A stretch of 64,000 nt of DNA, taken from positions 54,949,710-55,013,709 of the forward strand of contig CM019692.1 of assembly GCA_009760885.1 (NCBI GenBank), written 5' to 3'. Shown here piece after piece: positions 11,588 to 23,880 of this stretch. Source of the stretch: Achatina immaculata (taxonomy: Eukaryota; Mollusca; Gastropoda; Stylommatophora; Achatinidae). Numbering within the stretch: position 1 is the stretch's first letter; each line of letters opens with the position of its first letter. The notes beneath the pieces are model-generated. The model was not told the origin of the DNA and ran no database searches. It saw only the letters and a program-made list of their open reading frames with translations. The position numbers and the translations under genes are program-made.

Positions 11588-12708
11588 TTAAATAAAAATA
11601 AAAGAAAATCTTGACACTGGTCTCTTTAGGTATTCTCCTCATTTCCTGTAACTTCTCTTGTAGTTAGGATCTCTTAGATTTTTTATTCAAATCAATAGTC
11701 TAAACCTGCTTAGGAGTTTAAAAACATTCATTGCTGCATGAAAGTGAGTCAACATTACTTGTTGGAAGTATCAGTCTAATGCTTATAGTTCTAAAAAGAA
11801 GTATAAGGTCATCCAATAAGTTAACTGTGTCATTAGTCTTGGATTCAAATAATTTATTCACCTTTATCAATTCTGTTAAAACTGGATGCAAGAATAACAA
11901 AAAAAAGCAAATTCTTTTTATCTGAGTACATTTCAAAGAGGATTTAACAGTGTAACACTTCTCACTTCTTCTTGTAATGTCAAAGTGGTCCTTCAGCTCA
12001 AATCATTGTTCAATGATTCTCTGCACCCCTGGTTGAATAGATAACCACCTTGTTTTGCAATCAGCAGAGATTTTCATTGGGTGCGTACCATCACTGAGAG
12101 CTCTATATAAATTATTGTGCTTTTGTTACCTAACTGAAGAGTGTGAAAACCATTTGTGTATTTCTACAATTAAAAATTCCATACTTCTTGGGAGACACTC
12201 AAAAGAGACTGTGAAATTGCTAATTGCAGAGAATGGGACAGAACCTCTTCTTTGAGCTACTAATATGCCCCATTATTAATGCAAACCATCAAATTTGCAT
12301 TATCTGTACAAGTGGCTGCAAGTTTCTTTTAAATCCAGTTTCCTATTGGTCAAAGATTCTTAAGTGCCTGCACAATACTTTCAGCATCACATTTATCTAA
12401 TTCTACAAGTCCAAGACAAGTAAAATATCACTTTATTATACTGATCACTGTAGTATGTTATAGAAACACCAAGTAACTTAGCAATAGTCACATCATTCAA
12501 ATCTTGGTTTTTTGCTTTAATGTCACACTTGCAAAACTTACAATTAACTTTGGTATCATCTCCACCAACCATCATTGTCCATTTCACAAACAATTCATCT
12601 TTTAACCATTCTTTTGTACATTTTTGTTTGTACTTCTTGAATTTTGATGTTTTCAGTGAGATGTTAGGAAGAAATAATTCCAGTAAATATATTCTCACGC
12701 TATAGCAC
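11583..12708 (-). pseudogene. hAT transposase pseudogene (truncated copy in A')
   Basis: Copy of the minus-strand hAT pseudogene. Because the block begins at the equivalent of 1035, the C-terminal dimerisation region with KEDTEFFWSEVNQ and the (GA)n tract are missing here. Confidence 0.75.
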
Positions 12709-13250
12709 AATTTTCACTGAGAGCAGTGGAACTGTTGAATACAGTTTCCAGAATGTTAGGTTACCCTGACAAGAATAATTTTGTGACTCTACTTCACCAA
12801 TATATTCTCCAAAATAATAACTAGACAATTGAAAGTTAAGACTAAGACTGGTGTCCATATAACAAAATGGGCTGAACTAACACTAAATGTCTCCTGAAAG
12901 TCTGGTGATACATAAAAACAATCTGCCAGCGCTAGGAAAGATGACATACCTCCCATAACCTTTGATCCTTAACTTGTGGTTCTTACTCTCCCTTAATTAT
13001 ATAATAACATCTCTCACTGAGCTGATATTTTGTTTGCCATTTAAAAGCTATGAAATTCCCGGGCAACCCCATTTCATAATCTAAGTAGTTTTTACCCGTT
13101 TTTATCTTATTAAAGACAGCTAAATTCTTCCATTACAAGTGTTGCCAATTTGCAATGAACGCTGAAGCACAGATTTTGTATACTGAGAAATATACACATT
13201 TTACAAATCTTACTTACCTCTTACATCCTTCCCATGCCATTAAACATCAC

Positions 13251-13680
13251 ATACGGCTCACATGGTAGTTTTCCAAGGCTTCCTGTTTTCAGCAAGCTTT
13301 TCAAAGTCATCAAGGGATTTTATCCCTATTAAATTGGCCTCTCTTAGCAAATTCCTCTTTAGAGTTTCACGTGGTTGACCTCTTTTTCTTTGGCCTGTTG
13401 TGTTCCACTTGATGGCTTGTTTTGGGATTCTCTGACTGTTTCTTCTCATCACATGACCGATATATGTCCATCTCCTTTTTCTGTTCATCCATGAGACAGG
13501 TTGTTGTTCACTCACATGCCTTATCTCTGCATTGTTCTTGAATTCGTTCCACTTTATACAGAGTATTTTGCTTAGGCATTTGTTTTCAAAGGAGTCTAAC
13601 CTGTTGTCTATTTCTTTAGTTGTTTTCCAGTTTTTGCATGCATAAATGAGGGTTATATTACATTTGAGTTGAATAATCTT
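13251..13680 (-). mobile_element. LINE-2 antisense 3' fragment (copy in A')
   Basis: Copy of the 3' 430 bp of the element at 2703-3530. The block edge truncates it, so its open frame runs on into unrelated block C sequence. Confidence 0.8.
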
Positions 13681-14589
13681 GAGCAGAGGGCAAGAGCGGG
13701 TAAACTTCCTTTTCATAAACTTTTAGGGGACAAAAACTGATATATTGGCATGATACTTAAAACTTGAATGTGGAAGCAGCAATTTTTCACAGGCAGAAGC
13801 TATTACAGCAATTTATGAGAGATTCTGAGACTGACAAATAAGAAAGAGACCATCCAAATATACAGACCAATATAATAAACCAAGAAGTGAAATATAGTCT
13901 ATTTCAGAATGTCTTTAACCACAATATTATTTCTACCACCAAATCTTCAGAAAATAGTGCAGTGAACAAAAACTTTTGTGGTTTGAAAGTAGTAATGGAA
14001 GGCAGTTATAAAATGATGCAGTCAAAGACAGAATAAAATGAAAGAGTACTCCTTTGTTACCAGTTCATGTACAGCAAGGTACAAAATGGGTAATGATTTT
14101 TTCTAGTTATAATTTTAATTAATATTATAATAATAATGTTTTTGTTTATTTTATAAATAACTGCAGCTCTGTTTTAAACTGTTAAAACTTTGTCACAGAT
14201 TGACAGCTGGTGAGTGCAGTCAGAGTCTGTGAGTCAGGCATACACACTAAAGGAGACAAGTTGGAAGGAGGTGGACAGAAAGTGAGTGGCTATTTTGTCT
14301 TATCATCATCCTGTGCCATCTTCTAAGGACATTTTCCATTTTCTTTGGGGTGGTACATATAAAATCAGCACTACCTAGAAAATAGTTTTCATAGCTGGGA
14401 TTGGTTTTATGTGTACCCTCTGTAGATGTGATTAAAATCTTTGCTCTCAGACAGTTGAGATACCTGAGTGTGAGTTTTGTAATTCAGACTATACAGTTAC
14501 TGGTTTTCTTTCACAGAAGGTCTAAATCTGCATATTATTTTCTCAGATTTATTGCAACTATTTCCTGTAATTTTTGTAAGTGAATTAAT

Positions 14590-14816
14590 AGTTAGGCAGC
14601 AGTGAAACATAAAGGGTGATGTGATTGAACAGTTAGGCAGCAGTGAAACATAGAGGGTAATGTGACTGAACAGTTAAGCAGCAGTGAAACAGAGAGGATG
14701 ATATGACTGAACAGTTAGGCAGCAGTGAAACATAGAAAATGATATGATTGAAGAGTTAGGCAGCAGTGAAATATAGAGGATGATGTGACTGAACAGTTAA
14801 GCAGCAGTGAAACATG
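14590..14816 (+). repeat. 41-bp tandem repeat (copy in C')
   Basis: Same units in the same order as 7230-7456. Confidence 0.92.
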
Positions 14817-14822
14817 GTCCAT

Positions 14823-14879
14823 CATGTTATTGAGACACCTAGAGATATGGTATTTATGCCCATATTTTCTTTGACTCGA
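14823..14879 (+). repeat. Short interspersed repeat, divergent copy (in C')
   Basis: Copy of 7463-7519. Confidence 0.55.
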
Positions 14880-16379
14880 TGACATACAGGATGCAGATGT
14901 TGTCAGAACCACACCTGACTGCCTTTCCTCGACCTGCCACATACTGGAGAGTGATGTGGCCAGCACCATACTTGGCCACCTTTCCTTCTTCCTGGATATA
15001 AGCAACAAAATACTGCATACATTGTGTCTCAACAACACATTAGTTTTTATAAACAATACGCATTTTTATTTTTTTTAACTTCAGCCACCGGTGCTCTGAA
15101 AAAATGCCGTTACAGGGACCAAATCCACATTAACGAGACTGGCAGCAGCATCCTTACTAAAAGCATCACATATCCAGTAATAAATGAGCAGACGTAACAC
15201 ATTTAAACATCCAGAAACAGTTCAAACAGCAACCCACAGCTGGTAGCTCCAGCACCACAAACTCCATACCAACCACAAAGCTCCAAAGACCTGTAAAAAC
15301 ATTACCCACTGCCCCTCAGCCATTGCCCATTCTATCCACTGGCCCTTTGTATGAATCCATGTTCCTGCCGCTGGCTGTCTGCCAAGCTCAAGCAATCATA
15401 CCAACATTTACACAGTGAACAACATCGAAACTCCTGTAAAACCAACATTTAGGAATATCACAACCACTTTACAGGACATGAACACCAAAAGCCCCACATC
15501 ATCATCCATGGAACTTGCAATCACAGTATCTAATTCTTTTTAGTCCTGCAGCTCTGAGCCACACATATAATGCCCTTATTACACAGTGAACACATAACAT
15601 CCACAACAGACACCAGATAGTTTGAAACTTCCATCAATTTTTTGAACTTATGTAAAAAAAATCAAATTGAGAAGAAACAAAATGTCTTTCACCAGAACAC
15701 AGGTCTCTTAGTGCTAGCTTACAGCTAATATTTTTATCCAGTCTTTTACTATTTATGCTTACATAATATTAATTTGTTGGGTTTTTTTTTTAACTTTCTC
15801 CCTTATTCATTTGTCAGTGTGGTGCATATTTATTTAGGTTTGCTGTTTCTACAGTTGTGAACATGAAAGTGTGCTGTTGATTGTTGTGTGAATAAGTTTA
15901 ACTGACCAGTTATTTTATATTTGCTGAAACCCCCACTGAATTTTGTGGATATGAGAATGTGAGAGTTTGCTGTTTGATAGTATACTTTATGTCTGAGTTT
16001 TGACATAGTTTTACTAAACTTAACATATTGTTTTTTTTGCTTTTATATGCAAGATCCCACTCGTAAACAATTATATTGTTTTTTAACCTCTATCAGTTGT
16101 TATAAAATGACCAAAGAAGCGAACGAGTGGCTGTGAAATGATGGCCTACGTGTTGACCACTTAAATGTTAGGAAAAGTCCCCGAGATTACAGATATACTT
16201 CAGCAACATTTTCATATTTTTGGCTTCTCTGAATAAAACATTGCTGATGACAGTATCATGGACAGTATCATCTGCATCAAGTATGTCATCGGGTAAAAAA
16301 TATGAGCATAAACACCATATCTCTAAGTGTTTCAATGACATGATGGACCTTGTTTCACTTCTGCTTAACTGTTAGGTCA

Positions 16380-17636
16380 AATCAGTTGTGTCAAAAGTTA
16401 CAAAGTTATTCTGAATAGAGTTAAAGATATAGTGGATGCTACGATGAGAGAAGAATAAGCAGGATTTTGAAAAGGCAGAAACTGTCTGGACCAGAACTTT
16501 AAGAATAATACTTGAAAAACATATTGAAAAGCAAAAACCATTAATCCTGAACTTCATAGACTTTAAAAAGGCATTTGATAGCATACATAGAGATTCATTG
16601 TGGAGAATTTTAAGAATATATGGAGTACCATCTAAGATTATCAACATCATTAGGGACCTCTACAATGGATATGTTTGTGCAGTCAACACAGAAGAGGGAA
16701 TGAACGAATGGTTCCAGATTGAAACAAGCATGAAACAAGGATGTATATAATCTCCCTTGCTCTTTGGAATTGCCATAGACTTCATAATGAAAAAATGCTG
16801 CACAGGTAAAATGGGCATTGATTTGTTACATGAAACACAAATGGAAGATCTTGATTTTGCAGATGACATAACTCTTATCAGTGACGATGTGAAATCAATG
16901 CAAGAAAAAACAGATAACCTATCTTCAATGGCTAGTAAAATAGGACTTGAAATTAACAAGTAAAAAACAACAATAATGAAAATTCTCATTAACAATGAAG
17001 GTAAAATATACATAGAAGGAACAGCTGTTGAAGAAGTAAACCAATTTGCATATCTCAGCAACTACATAGACCAGGATGGTGACACCGGAAAGAAGTTAGA
17101 ATTTGTATTGCAAAAGCAGCATTGACATTCAAGAATCTTGTGAACATATGGTATTCAAAAGTTATAAGCATAAAAACCAAGCTAAGATTATTCAATTGAA
17201 ATGTAATATCCACCTTCATTTATACATGTGAAATCTGGAAAACAACTAAAGAAATAGACAACAAATTAGACTTTTGAAAACAAATGCCTCAGGAAAATAC
17301 TCGGTATAAAGTGGAACGAATTCAGGAACAACGCAGTGATAAGACAGATGAGCAAACAACAACCTGTCTTTTGGGTGATGAGAAAAAGAAGATGGATATA
17401 TGTCGGTTATGTGCTGAGAAGAAACAACTAGAGAATCCCAAAACAAGCTATATAATAGAACACAAAAGATTGAAGAAAAAGAGGTTGACCAAGTGAAACT
17501 CTAAAGAGGACATTGTTAAAAGGGGCTGGTTTAGTAAGAATAACATCCTTTGATGAGGTTGAAAAGCTCACCGAAAACAGTAAATCTTGGCAAGCTACTA
17601 TGTGATGTTTAGCAACATGGAAAGGATGTAAGATGT
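16380..17636 (+). mobile_element. LINE-2 non-LTR retrotransposon, RT to 3' end (longer copy)
   Basis: Same element as 9020-10046 but with the C-terminal segment intact at 17258-17488. That segment carries the region corresponding to the finger-like C terminus (QENTRYKVERIQEQRSDK, then DICRLCAEKKQLENPK, in shifted frames) seen in the antisense copies at 2703 and 43565. RT motifs FIDFKKAFDS and LDFADD are readable; stops and shifts are the same as in the first copy. Confidence 0.85.
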
Positions 17637-17704
17637 AAGAAGATGACAGTATACGAATACATGGTTTCAACACGGTTAAGTGCAACCAACTAATAAGCTA
17701 GAGT

Positions 17705-18135
17705 AGTTGTATACATATCTAATACACTTAAATTTTATCAAAGACACAGCTGTAAAACACTAGAGGTTGAAAGTGGTACGTTAGAAATTAAATTATCAAA
17801 TGTCAGTTCTAATTAGTTTTATATATCGAAATCCAAATGTTCTAGATGAGTGGCATGATTGCTTTATGATGAACATGATAGATGACACTCTGACCTATAA
17901 ATTCAAGGACATAATCATTTTTGGCAACTTCAGCATAGATTTCTTGTATCCTAATCCCATGTGGAAGAACATTTTAACATCCTACAACTTCTCACAAATT
18001 ATCAACAAACATACTGCGGTAACTGAATTGGCATTAACATTAACAGATAATATGTAGCTGATCCAGAAAACATTACTGAATGCGCTGGTCCTTATATGTC
18101 ATTGAGTGATCATTACCTGGTCTTTTGTACATAAC
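17705..18135 (+). mobile_element. CR1/Jockey-like endonuclease fragment (copy in C')
   Basis: Copy of 10115-10545 with the same frameshifts and the same GNFS in place of GDFN. Confidence 0.75.
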
Positions 18136-18159
18136 TGCATAAGTAAAAAAAAGTAAGTA

Positions 18160-18230
18160 AAGGTAACCCTGTCATGCCTTAGAGGCACATAGGGATATGG
18201 TGTTAGTGCCCATATTTTCCTTGTCTGGAG
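18160..18230 (+). repeat. Short interspersed repeat (copy in C')
   Basis: Copy of 10570-10640. Confidence 0.65.
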
Positions 18231-18280
18231 TTGGGGAAGAGGCATAACTGCATAAGGGATATAAAATGCCTAACAAACAT

Positions 18281-18462
18281 ATCTTACATCCTTCCTGTGC
18301 CATTAAACATCACATAGAGCTCGCATGCTAGTTCACCAAGTTTTTCTGTATTCAGTGAGCTTTTAAACCTCATCAAGGGATTTTATGCCTAATAAATTGG
18401 CCTCTCTTGACAATGTCTTCTTTAGAATTTCACATAGTCGACCTCTTTTTCTTAGGCTAGTA
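18281..18462 (-). mobile_element. LINE-2 antisense 3' fragment
   Basis: Minus-strand copy of the LINE-2 tail. The conserved end reads ATGTGATGTTTAATGGCA then GGAAGGATGTAAGATATG. It is 5'-truncated near the conserved KKKRS/RGR-like segment. Confidence 0.75.
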
Positions 18463-18479
18463 ATGTTAAACACAAACAT

Positions 18480-20760
18480 ACCAGCATAAAAAATCAGTCA
18501 ATCAAGTGCTGTGCCACGTGGCATAGGCGATCATTTCTCTCCACAATTTCCTGTCTTTAGACTTGATTATGAGATCTGCTGGTGACTTTCTTCCTATCCA
18601 CACTGATAGCCCATCCAGTAACTTCTCTCTTTGTCTCTTCTTCTCTCAATTTTTCCAGTTGCCACAGTGTGTTCCAGTTTTCCTCTTCTCGGAAAATGTC
18701 CTATAAATCTCACTTGTCTGCCTCTGATCTTTGCTGTAATCTGCCTTTTAACTCCAGCCTCTCTTAAGACTTCTTTGTTGATTTTCTTAGCTGTCCATGA
18801 TACCTTCAACATCCTTCTTATGAACCACATTTCCATGGCCTCCATTTCTCACTGTACTCTCTTATTCACGGACCATGCTTCACATCAATAAAACAAAATT
18901 GGCTCGATGTAACATTTAAGTACTCAGAACCTTGTTTCCAGTGATATGGATCTGTTACACAAGATGTGTCTCATTGTCTGGAATACTGACTTGGCCTGAG
19001 CAAGTCTGCTTTTTATTTTGTTGCGACATTTCCCATCAGCTGTTATAATTATTCCTAAGTACTTGAATCTATCAACTTGTTTCAGTTCTGTGCCATTGAT
19101 GGTAATACTACACTTTGGTGGTATTCTTTTCTTCTTTTTATCCAGGCTGAGACCTTTACTTCTACTTTCATGAACCACGATCTCCAGAAGAGCCTGTAGC
19201 TCCCCTTCACTTTTAGAAATCAGAACTGTATCGTCTGCATATCTTAAGTTGTTATGGTTATACCTGCCAATTGATATTCCTGCCAAGGTCTCTATATATC
19301 TCATTATGTTTTCACTGTGCAAGGAGAAGAGGTCAGGAGATAGAACATATCTGTGTCACACTCCCAATTTTATGTCTTGGAATGCTCCTATTTGGTTGTC
19401 AACACTCATTGCTGCTGATTGCTGCCAGTATATGTTTTTGCTGAGTTTCAGATCTTTCCCATCTATGTTGATGTCTTCCAGCATTCTTATAATTTCTGTG
19501 TGTCTCACTTTACCAAATACTTTACAGTAATCTATGAAGCATAAGTATAGGTCCGTCTTTACTTCTATTGATCTTTCCATCAATGTTCTCAATATGTATA
19601 TGGCGTTACTTGTGCCTTTTCCTTCAATGAAGCCACACTGTTCTTCAGTGATTTCTGGTTTTATTTTGTCCCTGACTCTTCTCATGACAATACAAAGCAG
19701 AATTTTGGTAACATTGCTCATAAGACTAATGGTTCGATGGTCTTCACATTCAACTGCACCTTGTTTCTTTGGTAGGGCAATTAAAATTCATTTCAAAAGG
19801 TCTGATGGGACATATTTACTGTTATAGATGTCATTTAGCAATCTGGTAATTATATCTATGCCAAGCTGTTCTAATGCTTCCAATTCTTCCTTGGTAATTT
19901 TATCTGGTCCAGGTGCTTTGCTGTTCTTCATGTGTTTGATGGGTTCTTCCACTTCTGCTTTTAATATAGGAGGCCCTTCTTTATTATTTCATATATCTAT
20001 TTCACCTCTATTGTCCTCATAGAGTTCTCGATTGTATTCGCACCATCGTGCCATTATTTCATCTCTGCCCATTATTGTATGCCCCTCCTTTGACTTCAGA
20101 CAACCAGTCTTGTGGTATGCCCTTTTGTTGGTTAACACCTTTATTTGTTTGTACATATCTCTGGTGTCTCCATGATGGTGTGTCTCTGTGTCATTACATT
20201 TCTTATTTAGCCATTCTTCTTTAGCTTTATTGCACCTGTGTCTTATTTCTTTATTTATTTTTTTATATAAATCGTTATCTTCCTTAAGACTTCTTCTCCA
20301 ATCCATTAGTTGCAAAATTTCTTCTGCATCCACCCCTGTTTAGCATGTCGATTATTTGGAGGTAGGATTTCAATAGATGTTTGCTGAATAAAGTCTTTAA
20401 GCATATTCCACTGTTCATCAATCATTTAGGTCTTCTCTATAGCATTTTACCTATTATGTACTATGGTCCTATATTGTTCTTGTATTGCTTTATCTTTCCA
20501 TAATTGCTTTCTATCTAGTATTTTGCTTTTAGCTGCTACCTTTAACCTCTATAGCCTGATTCTCACTTTTCCTACAACTGAGATGTGGTCACTGTTGCAG
20601 TCTGCGCTTAGTCTTGTTTTCACAGATATTAGTGAGTTCCTGAATCTTCTGTTGATCATAATGTAATCTATCTGCTTACATATGTTACTATTTGAGCTTT
20701 TCCATGTCAATAGTCGCCTTGGGTGTTGTTGAAACCAAGTATTTCCTGTTATCATTTATT
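18480..20760 (-). pseudogene. LINE-4 non-LTR retrotransposon (RTE/BovB-like), antisense pseudogene
   Basis: Minus-strand reading gives, from 5' to 3', several parts of one ORF. First is the end of an APE endonuclease with HPRRLLTWKSS, IDYIMINRRFR and SDH (20550-20755). Next is a linker with KEEWLNKKCND (20000-20330). Next are RT motifs EEQCGFIEGKGTSNAIYIL and LYLCFIDYCKVFGKV (19356-19720). Then NLRYADDTVLISKSEGELQ (19000-19250) and a C-terminal FIRRMLKVSWTAK...RRRDKERSYW part (18594-18845). The first palm aspartate motif reads DYCKVFG where DYxKAFD is usual, so catalysis would be lost even apart from the frameshifts. The 5' end of the element is missing. Confidence 0.85.
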
Positions 20761-20811
20761 CTTTTCTGCCCACTCAATCAACATCCCTCCTCTTTTATTT
20801 CTGATTCCTAG

Positions 20812-20995
20812 TCCATACAGGAAAAATAGAAGGAAGAAGATCAAGAGGAAGACCATGAGAAATGATACTGGACAGTCTGACGGGATGGTGTGAGAGGAGA
20901 TCACCAACTGAACTGATGGCCTGCATGAAGGATCGTGTACTCTGGAGAAGCATAATAGCCAACGCCAGTCGGCACGGCACATGATGATGATGTAG
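20812..20995 (+). mobile_element. LINE C-terminal fragment with (ATG)n tail
   Basis: The plus strand reads TGKIEGRRSRGRP, then SPTELMACMKDRVLWRSII, then ANASRHGT and a stop. This is the usual extreme C terminus of a CR1/RTE-like LINE (RSRGR...D...WR...A..R.GT). It is followed by a short ATGATGATG tail at 20980-20992. A homologous fragment lies at 43228-43325. Confidence 0.7.
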
Positions 20996-21014
20996 TGTCA
21001 TATATCTGCTGAAA

Positions 21015-22085
21015 GTCTACAAAGACAACGGTAGAGATTTTTTTTTTTTGGGGGGGGGGGGGGAAGAACAGTTTTTCACACTTTGGGTGAGGAGAAAAAG
21101 CTGGTCTTCAGTTCTTCATTTGCGGAAGCCTGCCTGGAAGTTACAGAGTGACCCCGAGGATTCCAGTCAGCAGTACAGCCTATTGTTAAGCTTATCAGTG
21201 TTGGAAGTCAGTCAGTGAGATTGACCTCAAGCTTTTAAGGCCGTCTTCTTCATACTTCCCTTTTTTCAGAATAGGTCTAACTGTAGTTGACTTTCAGGAT
21301 TCTGGAAGTACTCCACTTCGCCAGATCTTAGTAATGAAGTTAAGCAGTGTTGACTGCCCTATAAGGCCCAGATGAAGGATCATTTCATTTGATATTTTGT
21401 CTGGAATAGGTGTTTTTCTTAGCTGTAGCTTATCCATGACACTCTGAAGTTCGTGGATGGTAAAGTTTTCCTTAAAAAGTGAAATGTTTGATGAGCTAGA
21501 GATCTCTTTTCTGAACTGTTCCTAACCCCTTGTCAAGTACTTTCCTATTGTAGGATTTGTTGGTGGCAGCAAAGAATTTGTTAGAGTCGTTGGAGAGGAC
21601 TCGATGAGAGGTTCGTATTGGTTTAGGATTTTTTTCTGGCATGTTGTCTAAAAGTTTCCAAGCCGTCTTCCTTTCATTTCTGAGGCTGAGATTGTTGCAA
21701 ATGTTTAATCATGTCCCTTTGCTTTTTTTTTTGCTTTGTTTTGTTTTAAGTCTTACCTTAGTTGTTAGTTTGTTATACTCTAATGTGTTTTCTCGGGATA
21801 GGATTTTTCTCTGCTTTCTTCCTGACTGCTGTGTGTCTCCCAGAGGGTTTTGACCAAAAGGGGTTATATTTCTTTCTGCATCCTTGGATAAGCTGTTCCA
21901 AATATGGCTTGGAATATGTTTTTGTAGAGTGTGTCAGTGTTTGTGTTGTCATCTGTAGGTTGTCATCTGTTTTGTGAATTTTTCCCAATTTGCTTTCCTT
22001 TTATTCCAGTTGGGTGATTTTCACATTCTTTGGTTTCGTGTGTGAGAGATCTACAGTAGGATATCATCAGACACTCGTAGACTGC
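21015..22085 (-). pseudogene. Jockey/RTE-X-like LINE, antisense RT pseudogene
   Basis: Minus-strand segments fit a LINE ORF2. CENHPTGIKGKQIGKN and nearby Lys-rich stretches at 21640-22080 match the linker before the RT. LRKTFTIHELQSVMDKLQLR then TPIPDKISNEMILHLG at 21360-21480 correspond to the RT entry (KxPGPDxI). Next are IWRSGVLPES and a PILKKGKYEEDG-like part (21230-21330) and a degenerate QAGFR-TEDQL near 21080-21140. It stops at a T/G homopolymer (about 21038-21062). Frameshifts occur throughout. Confidence 0.7.
21039..21062. repeat. Poly-T/poly-G homopolymer run
   Basis: A run of T followed by a run of G at the edge of the antisense LINE fragment; it is prone to assembly error. Confidence 0.8.
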
Positions 22086-22165
22086 AATCGTCGTCATGAA
22101 TGACTGCTGAGACAATGGTGACATAAGGGCTATATGTACACTGAGTGGCACAATGGAGGGTAGTT

Positions 22166-23290
22166 GGTCAGAGAGTGGTCATCTGAGCTATCTAATCTGT
22201 GAGTGATCATCTAGGCTACTTAGTTGAGGACTGTTCATCAGAGCAAGTTTGTCGGAGTGGTCATCTGAGCTGGTTAGTCAGAGTGTGCTCATCTGAAGTA
22301 GTTAGTCAGAGTGTGGTCATCTGAAGTAGTTAGTCAGAGTGTGTTCATCTGAAGTAGTTAGTCTGAGTGTGTTCATCTGAAGTAGTTAGTCTGAGTGTGT
22401 TCATCTGAAGTAGTTAGTCAGAGTGTGTTCATCTGAAGTAGTTAGTCAGAGTGTGTTCATCTGAAGTAGTTAGTCAGAGTGTGGTCATCTGAAGTAGTTA
22501 GTCAGAGTGTACTCATCTGAAGTAGTTAGTCTGAGTGTGTTCATCTGAAGTAGTTAGTCTGAGTGTGTTCATCTGAAGTAGTTAGTCTGAGTGTGTTCAT
22601 CTGAAGTAGTTAGTCTGAGTGTGTTCATCTGAAGTAGTTAGTCTGAGTGTGTTCATCTGAAGTAGTTAGTCTGAGTGTGTTCATCTGAAGTAGTTAGTCA
22701 GAGTGTGGTCATCTGAAGTAGTTAGTCTGAGTGTGTTCATCTGAAGTAGTTAGTCAGAGTGTGGTCATCTGAAGTAGTTAGTCAGAGTGTGCTCATCTGA
22801 AGTAGTTAGTCGAGTGTGTTCATCTGAAGTAGTTAGTCTGAGTGTGTTCATCTGAAGTAGTTAGTCTGAGTGTGTTCATCTGAAGTAGTTAGTCAGAGTG
22901 TGGTCATCTGAAGTAGTTAGTCTGAGTGTGTTCATCTGAAGTAGTTAGTCAGAGTGTGGTCATCTGAAGTAGTTAGTCAGAGTGTGCTCATCTGAAGTAG
23001 TTAGTCTGAGTGTGTTCATCTGAAGTAGTTAGTCAGAGTGTGGTCATCTGAAGTAGTTAGTCTGAGTGTGTTCATCTGAAGTAGTTAGTCAGAGTGTGCT
23101 CATCTGAAGTAGTTAGTCTGAGTGTGTTCATCTGAAGTAGTTAGTCAGAGTGTGCTCATCTGAAGTAGTTAGTCGGGGTGCAGATCTGAGCTAGTTAGTT
23201 TGGGTGTAATCATTTGAAGTAGTCGGTCAAGAAGTGGTCATCAGAGCCAGTTAGCCATGGATTATTCATCCGAGCTAGTTAGTCAGTGAG
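22166..23290 (+). repeat. 28-bp minisatellite, about 40 units
   Basis: Unit GTAGTTAGTCTGAGTGTGTT followed by CATCTGAA, repeated without spacers. Units differ mainly at two sites: CTGAGTG or CAGAGTG, and GTGTTCAT, GTGGTCAT or GTGCTCAT. The central units are nearly uniform while those at both ends (22166-22260 and 23170-23290) are strongly diverged, the pattern expected of an array homogenised from its centre. Confidence 0.97.
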
Positions 23291-23300
23291 CAAATAGAAG

Positions 23301-23825
23301 ATGAAATCAATGCTCATTGCCTTTTTTTTTTACTCAAAAGGTGTTGTCCATAAAGAGTTCGTACCACCCAGGGAAATGGTCAGTGCAGCATTTTATGTGG
23401 AAGTGCTTATACGGCTGAATAACAGAGTCGCTCGCGTCCGCCATGAGATCGCCAACACCCGGATTCTTCATCATGACAATCCGCCGAGCCATGCGTTGCT
23501 ATTAGTGAGAGAGTTTCTGGTGAAACAAACCATGGCAACGCTGTGCCAACCTCCCTATAGCCTGGACTTGACCCAAGCTCAAATCAAGCTTGAAAGGCCA
23601 CCATTTTTGGATTGTTAATGACGTCCAAGCTGCCGTGGCCAGTGCTTTGAAGGAGATCCCTGTTGAAGACTTCCAGGTGAGCTATGACGCCTGGCAGAAC
23701 TGCTGGCAACTGTGTATTGATGCTCAAAATATTATTTTGAGGAATTTTAAGTATTTGTAAGCATGTCTTGAACAAATCGACTTTTATGGAATCAGTCTCA
23801 TTACTTACAGGACACACTTTGAATA
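23301..23825 (+). pseudogene. mariner-family transposase, C-terminal fragment
   Basis: The frame from 23301 reads MKSMLIAFF-YSKGVVHKEF, then ARVRHEIANTRILHHDNPPS and PPYSLDLT. This is the catalytic part of a mariner transposase including the second catalytic Asp (HHDN). The D(34)D motif YSPDL is altered to YSLDL and the following residues are lost in a deletion. In the next frame the protein resumes with KGHHFWIVNDVQAAVASALK then EIPVEDFQVSYDAWQNCWQ and the usual end with INKST-ESVSL-like residues near 23780-23820. The N-terminal DNA-binding half and the 5' terminal repeat are absent. Confidence 0.85.
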
Positions 23826-23835
23826 TGTATTTATG

Positions 23836-23880
23836 AAGTAAAGGTAATCCTCTCATGTCTTAGAGGCACATAGGATATGG

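Larger units (their letters stand above)
11583..13680 (+). repeat. Segmental duplication block A', copy 2
   Basis: Copy of 1035-3132. It starts inside the hAT pseudogene and stops inside the LINE-2 copy, where it is fused to block C' through the shared ATCTT at 13676-13680. Confidence 0.95.
13676..18254 (+). repeat. Segmental duplication block C', copy 2
   Basis: Copy of 6316-10664 without the 230-bp deletion. At its right end it continues into sequence (AAGGGATATAAAATGCC) that is probably the original downstream flank of block C. Confidence 0.95.

Noticed and set aside
11130..11591. 153-codon open frame, also open in shorter forms at 5170-5640
   Set aside because: It lies in C/T-rich DNA where stops are rare, and changes frame between the two copies because of one extra C in a homopolymer.
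18594..20666. Plus-strand open frames over the antisense LINE-4
   Set aside because: They are complements of LINE coding sequence; the minus strand carries the RT and endonuclease motifs.
22166..23290. CRISPR-like regular repeat array
   Set aside because: The 28-bp units follow one another with no spacers, and the context is an animal genome; it is a minisatellite.
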